Shown: positions 35,994-45,740 of the stretch, piece after piece
Numbering within the stretch: the stretch's first letter is position 1
How the letters are laid out: every line of letters begins with the position of its first letter
Assembly: GCF_025369935.1 (NCBI RefSeq)
Contig: NZ_CP104467.1
Span: forward strand, 1,867,001 to 1,931,000
Length of the DNA: 64,000 nucleotides
Direction of reading: 5' to 3'
Origin: Paenibacillus andongensis
Lineage (GTDB): Bacteria > Bacillota > Bacilli > Paenibacillales > NBRC-103111
The notes under the pieces: generated by a model
Database searches by the model: none
The model's input: only the letters and a program-made list of their open reading frames with translations
Told to the model about the DNA's origin: nothing
Made by a program: the position numbers and the translations under genes

Positions 35994-36107
35994 ATGAAAC
36001 GATATTACTTTTTTGATTTTCCAATAGATTTAATGGCCGTTATTTTTGGCTTTCTAGTGATTTTGCTCGTAATCTATTTATCTTTTCGTAAAGGAACACT
36101 GAAATGA
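35994..36107 (+). CDS. 37-aa single-span membrane protein coupled to an RluA-type gene
   Basis: Encodes MKRYYFFDFPIDLMAVIF followed by a hydrophobic run and a basic end (SFRKGTLK). One transmembrane helix, positive C-terminus. AAGGAG (35977-35982) precedes; the in-frame ATG at 35985 is too close to it. Its stop overlaps the next start (ATGA at 36104-36107), which suggests translational coupling and so real expression. Function unknown. The 171-base gap to 35822 is AT-rich with no clear promoter. Confidence 0.6.
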   Translation: MKRYYFFDFPIDLMAVIFGFLVILLVIYLSFRKGTLK

Positions 36108-36991
36108 CGGAGTGGAAGCGCAGCGGTGAATGGTTGGAGCTCCCGGTTCCAAATCCGTTATGGAAACCGCTTAAACCGGGAGCTATCGAAGAATTAGCAG
36201 TTATGCTGCCAGTTCCTAGAAAGTATTTTCTTCGACTAGCCTCTCAAGGCCTTATCCGGATTCAAGATAACAAAATTCGACTCCATGCGTTTCCTGAAGA
36301 GAAGGCTGCTTTCAGACAGGAGTCTTATGATCTTGGCATTTTGTATGAGGACGACTTTTGCCTTGTCGTTAATAAACCGGCAGGCATGTCCGTACATCCA
36401 GCAGAAGCAGGGCAAAGCGGTACGTTGGCTTCAGCGGTAGCCTACTATTTTGAATCGACTGGCCAGGCTTGCGGGGTTCGGCACATCCATCGTTTAGATC
36501 AAGATACGACCGGAGCTGTACTTTATGCCAAAAATGAGTGGGCGCATGTGCTTCTTGATGAAGCGATGCGTGACAAACGGATTGATAGACGCTATGTGGC
36601 GCTAGCTGAAGGCGTATTCCGGAAAAAGCAGGGATCGATAGATGAACCTATCGGTAAAGATCGCTATATCTCAGGCAAACGAAGAGTTTCACCAAGCGGT
36701 GATCAAGCGGTAACGCATTATAGGGTTATAGAGCAAATGAAGAAAGCAGCTTTCGTGGAATTAGAGTTAGAAACAGGGAGAACCCATCAAATTCGAGTCC
36801 ACCTCAGTCATTTAGGCCACCCATTAGTAGGGGATTCTCTTTACGGGGGTTCATCGCGTTTGTTTCATCGACAAGCCTTGCATGGAGAGAGGCTTTTATT
36901 CGATCATCCGGTTACTCAAAAGCAGGTCATCGTGCATGCTCCGCTGCCGCAAGATTTCAAGCTTTTACTAGAAGAAGTTTCAGCCCTGTAA
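36104..36991 (+). CDS. RluA-family RNA pseudouridine synthase
   Basis: 295 residues. Catalytic motif HRLDQDTTGAVLYAK (Asp about residue 132), preceded by VVNKPAGMSVHP, and followed by ELETGRTHQIRVHLSHLGHP and GDSLYGG, all classic for the RluA group. The N-terminal 80 residues are not a standard S4 domain. Substrate (rRNA or tRNA site) cannot be told. Starts on the stop of the small membrane ORF. Confidence 0.93.
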   Translation: MTEWKRSGEWLELPVPNPLWKPLKPGAIEELAVMLPVPRKYFLRLASQGLIRIQDNKIRLHAFPEEKAAFRQESYDLGILYEDDFCLVVNKPAGMSVHPAEAGQSGTLASAVAYYFESTGQACGVRHIHRLDQDTTGAVLYAKNEWAHVLLDEAMRDKRIDRRYVALAEGVFRKKQGSIDEPIGKDRYISGKRRVSPSGDQAVTHYRVIEQMKKAAFVELELETGRTHQIRVHLSHLGHPLVGDSLYGGSSRLFHRQALHGERLLFDHPVTQKQVIVHAPLPQDFKLLLEEVSAL

Positions 36992-37108
36992 AAATGTAGT
37001 CATGCCTAGCCCACCCTACCCATATACTTTTAGAGACAAACAAGTAAATGGCCAAACAATCCGAATGCTGTCCAGCATCTGGATTTGATGGAAGGGAGGA
37101 TTAATTCG

Positions 37109-38131
37109 GTGTCTGAACAACAACCAGGTTTAAGGTTCGATATCTATGAGCGCGTTCATTTGCAAGAAGATTTGGCGGGGATACAAGAATTAAATGATGT
37201 AGAATTGCTTCCTCATATTCAGGTAATTACTTTGGATGATCAGGCAATCCTGAAAGGAAACTTGCTGCTCACGGGTAATTATTTTAGTGAAGAAAGGGAT
37301 ACTCCCAGATCACTAGAGCATCTGATTCCAGTCGAGATCACATTACCTTTAAATCGCATTCATCGTGTGGAAGATATTCAGGTCGAAATTGAAAATTTTG
37401 ATATTGATCTTTTATCTGCACGAAGTCTGAACGTTACAGGTGTTCTTTCCCTACAAGGTGTCGAAATTGTTTCGGCTCCGCCGGAGAACTGGCGGGAAGA
37501 AGAGGAAGTTACCTTCGTTCATGAGGTTAACATCCCAAGTTCCGTGCCACCTATGCCCTATCAGCCGCAACCTTCGCAGGAACCACAGGCAATTCCAACC
37601 ATACGAGAACCTGTAAATGTACCGTCTATTGCTGCTGCTATTCCATTTGTTGCTCCCGTTCAAAATGAGGTTAATGCTGACGATGGTGTCGTTGTCGTGG
37701 AGATTGAACAAACCGAATTAAAAGTGACCCCCCATCAAGAAAGCACGGTGGTTACGGAAGATAAGAAAGAACTCAAAGTCGCCTTTGGCAAAAAGGCGGA
37801 TGAGGCTGTGGACATCAACCCGTACGGTATTAAATCGCTACTTTCTAAGGCAGGCTCGTATCTTACCGATAAGCGGAATGCAGAAGCAGAAGCGCAAGCT
37901 GCACTTGCGGAAGAGAGTCGAATAGATGCTGTAGAGTGGAAGCGACTATTTCTTCAGAGCAGCACAGGATCACAAGAGTTCAGGAAACTAAAACTATGCA
38001 TTGTTCAAAAAGAAGATACGTTGGAATCTATTGCCAAACGATATCAACTCAACCCGCGTGAGCTTCAACTTCTGAACCGAATGAGTGATCAAGAAATTTC
38101 AGTTGGTCAGGTTATTTATCTGCCTAGATAA
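37109..38131 (+). CDS. spoVID: Stage VI sporulation protein D (spore coat assembly)
   Basis: Coat morphogenetic protein needed for coat encasement, recruited by SpoIVA at the mother-cell side of the forespore. 340 residues: a beta-rich N-terminal region (LRFDIYERVHLQEDLAGIQE, then PVEITLPLNRIHRVEDIQVEIENFDI) that aligns with B. subtilis SpoVID, a Pro/Gln/Glu-rich middle, and a C-terminal LysM domain (KLCIVQKEDTLESIAKRYQL to GQVIYLPR). In B. subtilis spoVID also lies between hemL and valS. Start GTG at 37109, nine bases after GGGAGG; the ATG at 37088 overlaps that site. Confidence 0.88.
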   Translation: MSEQQPGLRFDIYERVHLQEDLAGIQELNDVELLPHIQVITLDDQAILKGNLLLTGNYFSEERDTPRSLEHLIPVEITLPLNRIHRVEDIQVEIENFDIDLLSARSLNVTGVLSLQGVEIVSAPPENWREEEEVTFVHEVNIPSSVPPMPYQPQPSQEPQAIPTIREPVNVPSIAAAIPFVAPVQNEVNADDGVVVVEIEQTELKVTPHQESTVVTEDKKELKVAFGKKADEAVDINPYGIKSLLSKAGSYLTDKRNAEAEAQAALAEESRIDAVEWKRLFLQSSTGSQEFRKLKLCIVQKEDTLESIAKRYQLNPRELQLLNRMSDQEISVGQVIYLPR

Positions 38132-38149
38132 ATAACAGGTTACATAGGC

Positions 38150-38192
38150 AAGAGCCTCTGGCTGCTTCTAGCGGCTGGGGGCTCTTATTTCA
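38150..38192 (+). terminator. Terminator after spoVID
   Basis: AAGAGCCTC... with ...GGGGCTCTT, inner GCTGCT/AGCGGC, followed by ATTTCATTTT. Confidence 0.75.
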
Positions 38193-38309
38193 TTTTCGTA
38201 ACATCTATCGGAAGCAAGCATAATTTATACATAAACGGTAATACTGGAATGATATATTGACTCTATTTCAAATGTTCGATATCATATGATGTAAACCATT
38301 TTGAGTAAT

Positions 38310-38582
38310 ATTGGAAACGTTGATAGGGAGTAGTAGTCGGTAAGCCCTTCAGAGAGTGGAACTGGTAGCGCTGAAAGGTTCCATAGGAAGCAACCGAACG
38401 AAGTCGCCCTGGAGTAGTGAATGTGATTGTATGCATCCGTTTAAGCGGTGAGCAGCATTAGCATTCGCCGGCCGCAGCCGTTATCTGTTTGAGAGCCACG
38501 CGCTTCTTTTGAAGCTGCGCGGAATGAAGGTGGTACCACGGAAGCAAGCCTTTCGTCCTTTGCGGGCGGAGGGCTTTTTTTG
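38310..38582 (+). promoter_or_regulatory. T-box leader of valS (specifier GTC)
   Basis: tRNA-Val-sensing attenuator. Stem I: AGGG...CCCT with the S-turn AGTAG on the 5' side and, on the 3' side, ACGAAGTCG holding the Val codon GTC at 38403-38405 followed by a purine; above it TCGGT / ACCGA closes. The T-box AATGAAGGTGGTACCACGG is at about 38523-38541, and the terminator AAGCCTTTCGTCC...GGGCGGAGGGCTT plus seven T at 38544-38582. Uncharged tRNA-Val should favour read-through. Confidence 0.93.
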
Positions 38583-38662
38583 TTTGAATGGATGCCGATG
38601 TGAGATGACTTACAGGCCTTATAAGCTTGTTTAACAGAGATAATAGTAATGGAGGTAATCTT

Positions 38663-41332
38663 ATGACAGAAGCTAATGAGACCAAAGAACAATTGCAAAT
38701 GCCTACTACGTATGATCCTAAAGAAGCTGAGCGCAAGTGGTATGATTACTGGATTAAAAATGAATTTTTCAAAGCGGGCACCCGTCCTGATGCGGAAACC
38801 TACACCATTGTGATCCCGCCACCGAACGTTACGGGTATGCTGCATATCGGGCATGCGCTTGATTTCACACTTCAGGATATTATAATTCGCACCAAAAGGA
38901 TGCAGGGTTATGACGCGCTTTGGCTGCCTGGATCTGACCACGCAGGTATTGCTACTCAAACTAGGGTTGAGCAAAAGCTCCGTGAGCAAGGACAATCACG
39001 TTATGATCTTGGACGCGAGAAGTTCTTGGAGACGGTTTGGGAGTGGAAGGAGCTATATGCGAACACGATTCGTGAGCAATGGGCCAAAATGGGCTTCTCA
39101 CTGGACTATTCGCGTGAACGCTTCACCTTGGATGAGGGCCTATCGCAAGCCGTTCGCGAAGTATTCGTTAGCCTTTATGAGAAAGGTCTCATCTACCGCG
39201 GGAATTATATTATTAACTGGGATCCAGCGGCTCGTACAGCGCTATCTGACATTGAAGTAGAATATAAAGAGGTGCAAGGCGCTCTCTATCACTTAGAATA
39301 CAAAACGACGGATGGGACAGGTTCAATCGTTGTTGCTACGACTCGTCCTGAGACGATGCTCGGGGATACAGCTGTCGCTGTTCATCCCAAGGATGAGCGC
39401 TATCAGCATCTCATCGGCAAAATGCTACTTCTGCCTATCGTGAATCGTGAGATTCCGATCATTGCGGATGAGTATGTTGAAAAAGAGTTCGGAAGCGGTG
39501 CTGTTAAAATTACGCCGGCTCACGATCCGAACGACTTCGAAGTCGGGAAACGTCACAACCTGCCGCAAGTTCTGGTTATGGACGAATCCGGCACGATGAA
39601 CGCGAATGCGGGTCCTTATCAAGGCCAAGATCGTTTTGAATGCCGCAAGCAAATTGTCGCTGACTTGAAAGAGCAAGGTGTTCTTATCAAAATAGAGGAA
39701 CACGTTCATCAAGTAGGTCATAGCGAGCGCAGCGGCGCAGTAATCGAGCCTTATTTATCTACGCAATGGTTTGTGAAAATGCAGCCGCTTGCTGATCAAG
39801 CGATTGATGTACAAAAATCAGGCAAAGGCGTTAACTTCGTACCGGATCGTTTCGAGAAAATTTACTTAAACTGGATTGAAAACGTGCGTGACTGGTGTAT
39901 TTCCCGTCAGTTGTGGTGGGGACATCGTATTCCAGCTTGGCATTGTGCGGATTGCAAACAAATCACGGTAACGCGTGAAGACGCAATGGCTTGCTCGCAT
40001 TGCCAAAGCACGAACTTGAACCAAGACAACGATGTGCTTGATACATGGTTTAGTTCCGCATTGTGGCCATTCTCCACGTTAGGCTGGCCGAATGAGACGG
40101 AGGATATGAAGCGGTTCTATCCGACGAATGTACTGGTTACGGGCTATGATATCATTTATTTCTGGGTAGCTCGGATGATCTTCACTGCTCTTGAATTTAC
40201 GGATCAAATTCCGTTCAAAGATGTATTGATGCATGGTCTTGTACGGGATTCCGAAGGGCGCAAAATGTCAAAATCACTCGGCAATGGTGTCGATCCGCTT
40301 GAAGTTATCGAGAAGTACGGCGCTGATGCCATGCGCTATATGATTTCGACGAGCAGCACACCTGGGCAGGATCTGCGTTTCCGCCTAGAACGTGTAGAGC
40401 AAGCGCGGAATTTTGCCAATAAGATATGGAATGCATCTCGCTTTGCTTTAATGAATCTTGAAGGTGTAAACGCAGCGGATATTGATTTAACGGGTCAACT
40501 GGGTACGGCAGACCGCTGGATTCTGCACCGCCTGAATGAAACCGTTCGTGACGTGACGCGTCTAATTGACAGCTATGAATTCGGAGAAACTGGCCGCTTG
40601 CTGTATAATTTCATCTGGGATGATCTCTGTGATTGGTACATTGAGTTTAGTAAATTAAGCTTATATGGGGCAGATGCAGCTGTTAAGAGTAAAACGCAGT
40701 CCGTACTTGCTTACGTTCTTGATCATACACAACGTTTGATTCATCCGTTCATGCCTTTCATTTCAGAAGAGATTTGGCAGCATCTGCCGCATGTGGGAGA
40801 GACCATTACGCTTGCATCTTGGCCAGTAGAGAATGAGGCTTTCGAATCGCCTGACGCTGTTCGTGAGATGGAACTCTTGATGGACGTAATTCGTTCCGTT
40901 CGTAATATTCGTTCCGAAGTGAATGTGCCGATGAGTAAGAAAGTTGAACTGCTTGTAAAGCCGGCTAGCAGCGAAACGCTGAGCATACTCCGCAGCAATG
41001 AAGAATACCTGAAGCGTTTCTGTAACACATCCCTGCTCCAAATCGACGCAGAGATGGCAGCTCCGGAGAAAGCAATGACGGCTATCATTACAGGAGCAGA
41101 GCTTTTCTTGCCGCTGGCTGGTCTTATTGACATTGCGCAAGAGCTCACACGCTTGGATAAAGAATTACAATCTTTGCACGGTGAAGTAGAGCGTATCGAG
41201 AAGAAATTGGGCAATGAGGGCTTTGTGGCCAAGGCGCCAGCCAAGGTCATCGAGGAAGAAAAAGCAAAGCTTGCTGATTATGCCGATAAGCGAGACAAAG
41301 TGATCGCTCGATTGGCGGAGTTAAAAGGATAA
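38663..41332 (+). CDS. valS: Valyl-tRNA synthetase
   Basis: Class Ia synthetase of 889 residues. HIGH motif in [17 protein letters not shown] (about residue 50), KMSKS in [14 protein letters not shown] (about 530), an editing domain between, a zinc knuckle HCADC...CSHC, an anticodon domain, and a C-terminal coiled-coil arm ([20 protein letters not shown]). Start ATG at 38663 after GGAGGT; earlier in-frame codons lie in the leader. Regulated by the T-box. Confidence 0.98.
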   Translation: MTEANETKEQLQMPTTYDPKEAERKWYDYWIKNEFFKAGTRPDAETYTIVIPPPNVTGMLHIGHALDFTLQDIIIRTKRMQGYDALWLPGSDHAGIATQTRVEQKLREQGQSRYDLGREKFLETVWEWKELYANTIREQWAKMGFSLDYSRERFTLDEGLSQAVREVFVSLYEKGLIYRGNYIINWDPAARTALSDIEVEYKEVQGALYHLEYKTTDGTGSIVVATTRPETMLGDTAVAVHPKDERYQHLIGKMLLLPIVNREIPIIADEYVEKEFGSGAVKITPAHDPNDFEVGKRHNLPQVLVMDESGTMNANAGPYQGQDRFECRKQIVADLKEQGVLIKIEEHVHQVGHSERSGAVIEPYLSTQWFVKMQPLADQAIDVQKSGKGVNFVPDRFEKIYLNWIENVRDWCISRQLWWGHRIPAWHCADCKQITVTREDAMACSHCQSTNLNQDNDVLDTWFSSALWPFSTLGWPNETEDMKRFYPTNVLVTGYDIIYFWVARMIFTALEFTDQIPFKDVLMHGLVRDSEGRKMSKSLGNGVDPLEVIEKYGADAMRYMISTSSTPGQDLRFRLERVEQARNFANKIWNASRFALMNLEGVNAADIDLTGQLGTADRWILHRLNETVRDVTRLIDSYEFGETGRLLYNFIWDDLCDWYIEFSKLSLYGADAAVKSKTQSVLAYVLDHTQRLIHPFMPFISEEIWQHLPHVGETITLASWPVENEAFESPDAVREMELLMDVIRSVRNIRSEVNVPMSKKVELLVKPASSETLSILRSNEEYLKRFCNTSLLQIDAEMAAPEKAMTAIITGAELFLPLAGLIDIAQELTRLDKELQSLHGEVERIEKKLGNEGFVAKAPAKVIEEEKAKLADYADKRDKVIARLAELKG

Positions 41333-41402
41333 TTGCGGTAAAACAAACGAATGCCTAGTTACGAAAACAAGCTGATTCATATAGTAAATGAGGATGAGAT
41401 CG

Positions 41403-42779
41403 ATGGATAAAATCAAAGACACCCCTTCGGCTGAATTCCAGACCGCGCAAGAAGCCATTGCTTGGATTGTCGGCCGGATGGAGAAGCTCGGCATAAAACC
41501 GGGACTTCAACGAATGCAGATGTTAATGGAGAAACTAGGGCACCCCGAACGCAGGCTGAAGTTCATTCATGTGGCTGGGACGAATGGTAAAGGCTCTACA
41601 TGTGCCTATCTTTCTTCTGTGTTGCAGGCTTGCGGGTATGACGTGGGTACATTCACCTCTCCTTATTTGGAGAAGTATACGAATCGTATCCAAGTGAACG
41701 GGTCCGACATTCCAGACGACGTGCTGCTCAGACTGGTGAATGATATGAAGCCAATCGTAGACGAAATTGCAGAGACTGAGGTCGGTCCTCCGTCAATGTT
41801 TGAAATTTCGACCGCACTAGCGATTATGTATTTCGGCAAAGTGGCATATCCCGATTACGTAGTATGGGAAACAGGTCTCGGGGGAAGGCTGGATAGCACG
41901 AATATAGTGAATCCTGTCGTCACCATCATTACGAATGTCGGCCATGACCATATGGAAATCTTGGGAGATACACTCGAATTAGTAGCAGCAGAGAAAGCAG
42001 GAATTATTAAAGCTGGTGTACCCGTCATTACCGCTGTCCAGCCCCATGAGGTTTGGCGTGTGATCGATCAAACAGCCAAGGCGAAAAAAGCAACACTCTA
42101 CTCTCTTGGCGGACAATTCAATTTCACGAATGTGACAAGTGAGCTAGATAGCCAAACTTTTGATTTTAGCGGGCCGTTTCGAAATATTACTAGTGTGCCG
42201 ATTTCACTAAACGGAGAACACCAATTGAAGAACGCAGCAGTGGCCGTAATGACGCTTGAAGTTCTTCGTCAATATTATGCGTGCATCGTAGATGATGAAG
42301 ATCTGTTCAAAGGACTCAAGGAGACACGTTGGCCGGGCAGACTTGAGATGGTTTCGAGCAAGCCTCGTATATTACTCGATGGCGCTCACAACCCTGAAGG
42401 GGCCGCAACACTGGCTGCCGCGCTTCAAAGTGTATATACGTACCGGAAGCTTCATATGATGGTAGGAATGCTTTCGACGAAGAATCATACAGGCTACTTA
42501 AGGCATATACTACCATTGGTGGATACTCTTATAATTACGGAACCTGATTTTCATAAAAAAGGCGACGCTTCTATGCTTGCTGGGATTGCAAGTGAGCTGC
42601 TGCGTGAGATGAATCGAACGGTAGATATCATTGTCGAGCGAGATTGGAAGCTAGCCTTAGAAACACTAACAAGTAGAACTGAGCAGGATGATCTGGCGGT
42701 CGTATCCGGCACGCTGTATTTAATCTCTGATGTTCGTTCTTGGATTACCTATCAAACCGATTCTGAAAAAGGATGGTGA
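41403..42779 (+). CDS. folC: Folylpolyglutamate synthase / dihydrofolate synthase
   Basis: Adds glutamate to folates (and to dihydropteroate). Mur-ligase-type P-loop HVAGTNGKGST (about residues 56-66), then TFTSPYLEKYTNRIQ, the ETGLGGRLDSTN block, TNVGHDHMEILG and ILLDGAHNPEG. 458 residues from the ATG at 41403 (GAGG nine bases upstream); ATGs at 41388 and 41394 overlap or crowd that site. It is followed by murC after seven bases. Confidence 0.96.
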   Translation: MDKIKDTPSAEFQTAQEAIAWIVGRMEKLGIKPGLQRMQMLMEKLGHPERRLKFIHVAGTNGKGSTCAYLSSVLQACGYDVGTFTSPYLEKYTNRIQVNGSDIPDDVLLRLVNDMKPIVDEIAETEVGPPSMFEISTALAIMYFGKVAYPDYVVWETGLGGRLDSTNIVNPVVTIITNVGHDHMEILGDTLELVAAEKAGIIKAGVPVITAVQPHEVWRVIDQTAKAKKATLYSLGGQFNFTNVTSELDSQTFDFSGPFRNITSVPISLNGEHQLKNAAVAVMTLEVLRQYYACIVDDEDLFKGLKETRWPGRLEMVSSKPRILLDGAHNPEGAATLAAALQSVYTYRKLHMMVGMLSTKNHTGYLRHILPLVDTLIITEPDFHKKGDASMLAGIASELLREMNRTVDIIVERDWKLALETLTSRTEQDDLAVVSGTLYLISDVRSWITYQTDSEKGW

Positions 42780-42786
42780 GAACGGC

Positions 42787-44175
42787 GTGAGTCAAGCAGA
42801 ACACGTACATTTTATAGGCATCGGCGGATACGGCATGAGTGCCATTGCCAAAGTCATGCTGGAAATGGGATACCGGATATCTGGTTCCGATCTGGCACAG
42901 CAAGAGCTTACAGAAAAGCTGAAAGCGAAGGGTGCGCAAGTTTTCATCGGACATGAAGCTACGAACGTGTCAGGAGCCGATTTAGTTGTGTATTCAACCG
43001 CTCTGGCCAAAGATAACGTAGAAATGCAAGCTGCGGAACAATTGAATATTCCGATTATTCATCGCTCACAAATGCTTGCTCGGCTCATGAACGAGCGCAA
43101 AGGCATTGCGGTAGCCGGGGCCCACGGCAAAACAACAACATCATCAATGATTGCTTTAGTCATGGAGATTTGTGGCATAGATCCGACCTATATCATCGGT
43201 GGCGAGATCATGAATGTTGGCAGTAATGCCAAGGCTGGCAAGGGTGAATTCGTCGTAGCAGAAGCGGACGAGAGTGATGGAACCTTTCTTCAATATCACC
43301 CGACTCTCGCACTTGTGAACAATATAGAAGCGGATCACTTGGAGAATTACAATGGTGATTTCGAGAATTTAAAGAAAGCTTACAAGCAGTTCCTCAGTCA
43401 AGTTAGACCTGGCGGGAGAGCGATTGTTTGTAATGATGATACGTTCTTACGTGAAATGATTCCGCATATTGGAAGCGAAGTTATTACGTATGGTATAGAT
43501 ACTGAGGCTGATTATGTTGCAAGCGATATTACGTTAGGTGATCGTAAGGTTACGTTTACTGTTCAGTTCAAAGGGGCGGAACTCGGTCAGGTGAGCTTGT
43601 CCGTACCAGGTAAACACAACGTGTATAATGCACTAGCTACACTTATCACTTGTCTGGAAGCAGGACTCCGTTTCGAGAACATTGCAGAAGCCATTCAAGA
43701 ATTCCGCGGTGCAAAGCGTAGGTTCCAAGTGATGGGAGAAGTTGCGAATATATTGGTCATTGATGACTACGCGCATCATCCTACGGAGATTCAAGCTACC
43801 ATTTCCGCAGCAAAAGCAACAGGCAAACGGATCATAGCTGTATTCCAACCGCAACGTTACACGAGAACCTATTATTTATTTGAACAGTTCAGCCGCTCAT
43901 TCGATGAAGCTGATGAGGTTATTATTACGGATATCTATTCACCAGCCGGCGAGAAGCGAATTGAGGGAATAGATTCAGCCAAGCTGACCCAATTGATCCG
44001 CAGTAACAGCAACCCGAATGTTCAGCATATGGCAACTCGAGATGAGGTACTTACTTATCTGATTCAGCATGTGCAGCCTGGTGACTTGGTGTTAACCATG
44101 GGAGCGGGCGACATCTGGAAAACAGCGGATGGTTTAGCCAAATCGCTGCGTAAAAAGTACGAAGCGAATAGTTAG
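42787..44175 (+). CDS. murC: UDP-N-acetylmuramate--L-alanine ligase
   Basis: Adds L-Ala to UDP-MurNAc in peptidoglycan precursor synthesis. 462 residues. N-terminal HFIGIGGYGMSAIAKVML, P-loop VAGAHGKTTTSSMIA (about residues 107-121), EADESDGTFLQYHP, NNIEADHLENY, and DDYAHHPTEI. Start GTG at 42787 with a GGTGAG site; the ORF is open further upstream inside folC. In B. subtilis murC is elsewhere, so folC-murC pairing is a lineage feature. Confidence 0.96.
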   Translation: MSQAEHVHFIGIGGYGMSAIAKVMLEMGYRISGSDLAQQELTEKLKAKGAQVFIGHEATNVSGADLVVYSTALAKDNVEMQAAEQLNIPIIHRSQMLARLMNERKGIAVAGAHGKTTTSSMIALVMEICGIDPTYIIGGEIMNVGSNAKAGKGEFVVAEADESDGTFLQYHPTLALVNNIEADHLENYNGDFENLKKAYKQFLSQVRPGGRAIVCNDDTFLREMIPHIGSEVITYGIDTEADYVASDITLGDRKVTFTVQFKGAELGQVSLSVPGKHNVYNALATLITCLEAGLRFENIAEAIQEFRGAKRRFQVMGEVANILVIDDYAHHPTEIQATISAAKATGKRIIAVFQPQRYTRTYYLFEQFSRSFDEADEVIITDIYSPAGEKRIEGIDSAKLTQLIRSNSNPNVQHMATRDEVLTYLIQHVQPGDLVLTMGAGDIWKTADGLAKSLRKKYEANS

Positions 44176-44179
44176 AAGA

Positions 44180-44220
44180 AAGATCGCTGCAAGCCAAATG
44201 GCTGGAGGCGGTCTTTTTTT
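44180..44220 (+). terminator. Terminator after murC
   Basis: AGATCGC / GCGGTCT with inner AGCC / GGCT, then seven T. The following 115 bases to 44335 hold only the ribosome binding site GAGGAGTG. Confidence 0.8.
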
Positions 44221-44335
44221 GCTGAAAGAAACATAATGGGGTTCTCTCAATCATAATCTAGTAACAGAAGATTTGGACAAGACGACGCGGCGCTATGCCC
44301 GTTTCCAAATAAATATTACGAGGAGTGATTGAGAG

Positions 44336-45685
44336 ATGAATAAGAATAAAGCAAGAATAACCTACCGTTTCGATCCACAAGAAAGGTCGGAATCGACCCG
44401 TAGAGCATCGCGCGTACCTGATCAAGAGGAGAAAGTGATACCACTCTATCAGGAAGAGTTTAAGGTTATAGATTCTACGATTGACCGTCATACTTCGGAT
44501 GAGGTGACTCCTTATCATCAAGCGGAGAGGGAGCAAGTCGAACAAATCTTTGAACCTCATGCTTTAAATACGTTCACGACGGATTTTGGAAGCTGGAACA
44601 GTCAGATTGAATCAGAAGGTGAGCGAGTGGAACGGATCATTCGTGAGTCACAGGCGGCCCGAGAGAATCCAACGGTAAGAAATCCGTCAACAGAGAGAGC
44701 TGAGCCTACTTCTGACCGACATCGGGATGAGTGGTCAACCTGGACGTCTAAGGAGCCGTATACGGAAGCGGGGACAGGTGCCAGATACGCGAAATCAACG
44801 AGTACTCCTTGGATTCGAATTGCTACATCAGTGGCAGGAGCGGTGGTGACGGGGATTGCGTTTGGATTCTTTGTTCTCTCCATGTTTTCAAGCGATCGTG
44901 ATACCAAAGATACGGCATCGAGTAATCATACGATTACAGTTGCTTCACCTAATGTACAAGCAGCAGTTCCATCGAAAGCGCCAACAGGAGCAACTAAAAC
45001 GACGACAGATCAAGCATCCTCCCTTCCTGCTTCAGCCTCAGCGGTCACAGCGGTTCAAATTCCTGCGAAATCCTATACTTTCCTTCAAAATGGTGTGTTT
45101 AGTAATTTACAGGGAGCTCAAGCTATCCAAGATACCTTGAAGAAGAAAGGACTAGCCACTGCGCTTGACACCACAGATAAGCTAACCGTATTCGTCGGAT
45201 TTGCCAAAAACCGAGATGACGCTCTCGCTCTAAGAGAACAAGTGCAAACAACGGATAAAACCATTGAAGTTTATATGAAAAATATGGATATCCCTGCGGC
45301 CACAGGAATTCGTTGGAGCGGTTCAAAACCGGAGTCGGTTCCAACCTTCATTAGCGAAGGTGATAAACTGGTGAATACGATCAATGGATTGGCGCTTGTT
45401 CATTTGGCTGAGACGAAGCCAACCCCGCTGGCTGAAACATCGTTGCAATCGATTCGCTCTTCGCATCAGCTGCTTACGACATTGTCGGCCTCGCTAGGCG
45501 AGGGGCTAGGTGATGACACGAAGTCATTCGTGCAAAAAATGACAACGTCGATCAACAGTGCGGTTCAATCCATGGAAGAATACAAGAAGAGTCCTTCCAC
45601 TGCTATGCTATGGCAAGCTCAATCGTCCATGATGCAGTACATTATTGCTCAGAGAGAGCTGCTAAAGAAAATCAGCGTATCTTAA
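44336..45685 (+). CDS. spoIIB: SpoIIB-like SPOR-domain membrane protein
   Basis: 449 residues: a hydrophilic, charged cytoplasmic N-terminal half (about 1-165), one membrane helix (IRIATSVAGAVVTGIAFGFF, about 161-180), a Ser/Thr/Ala linker, then a SPOR-like repeat (KSYTFLQNGVFSNLQGAQAI, then LTVFVGFAKNRDDALALREQ). SPOR domains bind denuded septal glycan. In B. subtilis spoIIB lies between comC and maf and helps start septal wall thinning and engulfment; position and domain layout both fit. The C-terminal 120 residues after the SPOR domain are helical and of unknown role. Confidence 0.75.
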   Translation: MNKNKARITYRFDPQERSESTRRASRVPDQEEKVIPLYQEEFKVIDSTIDRHTSDEVTPYHQAEREQVEQIFEPHALNTFTTDFGSWNSQIESEGERVERIIRESQAARENPTVRNPSTERAEPTSDRHRDEWSTWTSKEPYTEAGTGARYAKSTSTPWIRIATSVAGAVVTGIAFGFFVLSMFSSDRDTKDTASSNHTITVASPNVQAAVPSKAPTGATKTTTDQASSLPASASAVTAVQIPAKSYTFLQNGVFSNLQGAQAIQDTLKKKGLATALDTTDKLTVFVGFAKNRDDALALREQVQTTDKTIEVYMKNMDIPAATGIRWSGSKPESVPTFISEGDKLVNTINGLALVHLAETKPTPLAETSLQSIRSSHQLLTTLSASLGEGLGDDTKSFVQKMTTSINSAVQSMEEYKKSPSTAMLWQAQSSMMQYIIAQRELLKKISVS

Positions 45686-45687
45686 TG

Positions 45688-45740
45688 AAAAAGCAGTGTG
45701 CCCAAAACTCTCAGGAGTTTGAACACACTGCTTTTTATTT
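45688..45740. terminator. Bidirectional terminator between spoIIB and the SLH amidase
   Basis: AAAAAGCAGTGTG (45688-45700) pairs with CACACTGCTTTTT (45724-45736); AAACTC / GAGTTT inside. It overlaps the minus-strand stop codon at 45735. Confidence 0.9.

Noticed and set aside
38441-38995. Minus-strand 184-aa frame upstream of and into valS
   Set aside because: It crosses the T-box terminator and the valS start; its sequence is the complement of these elements.
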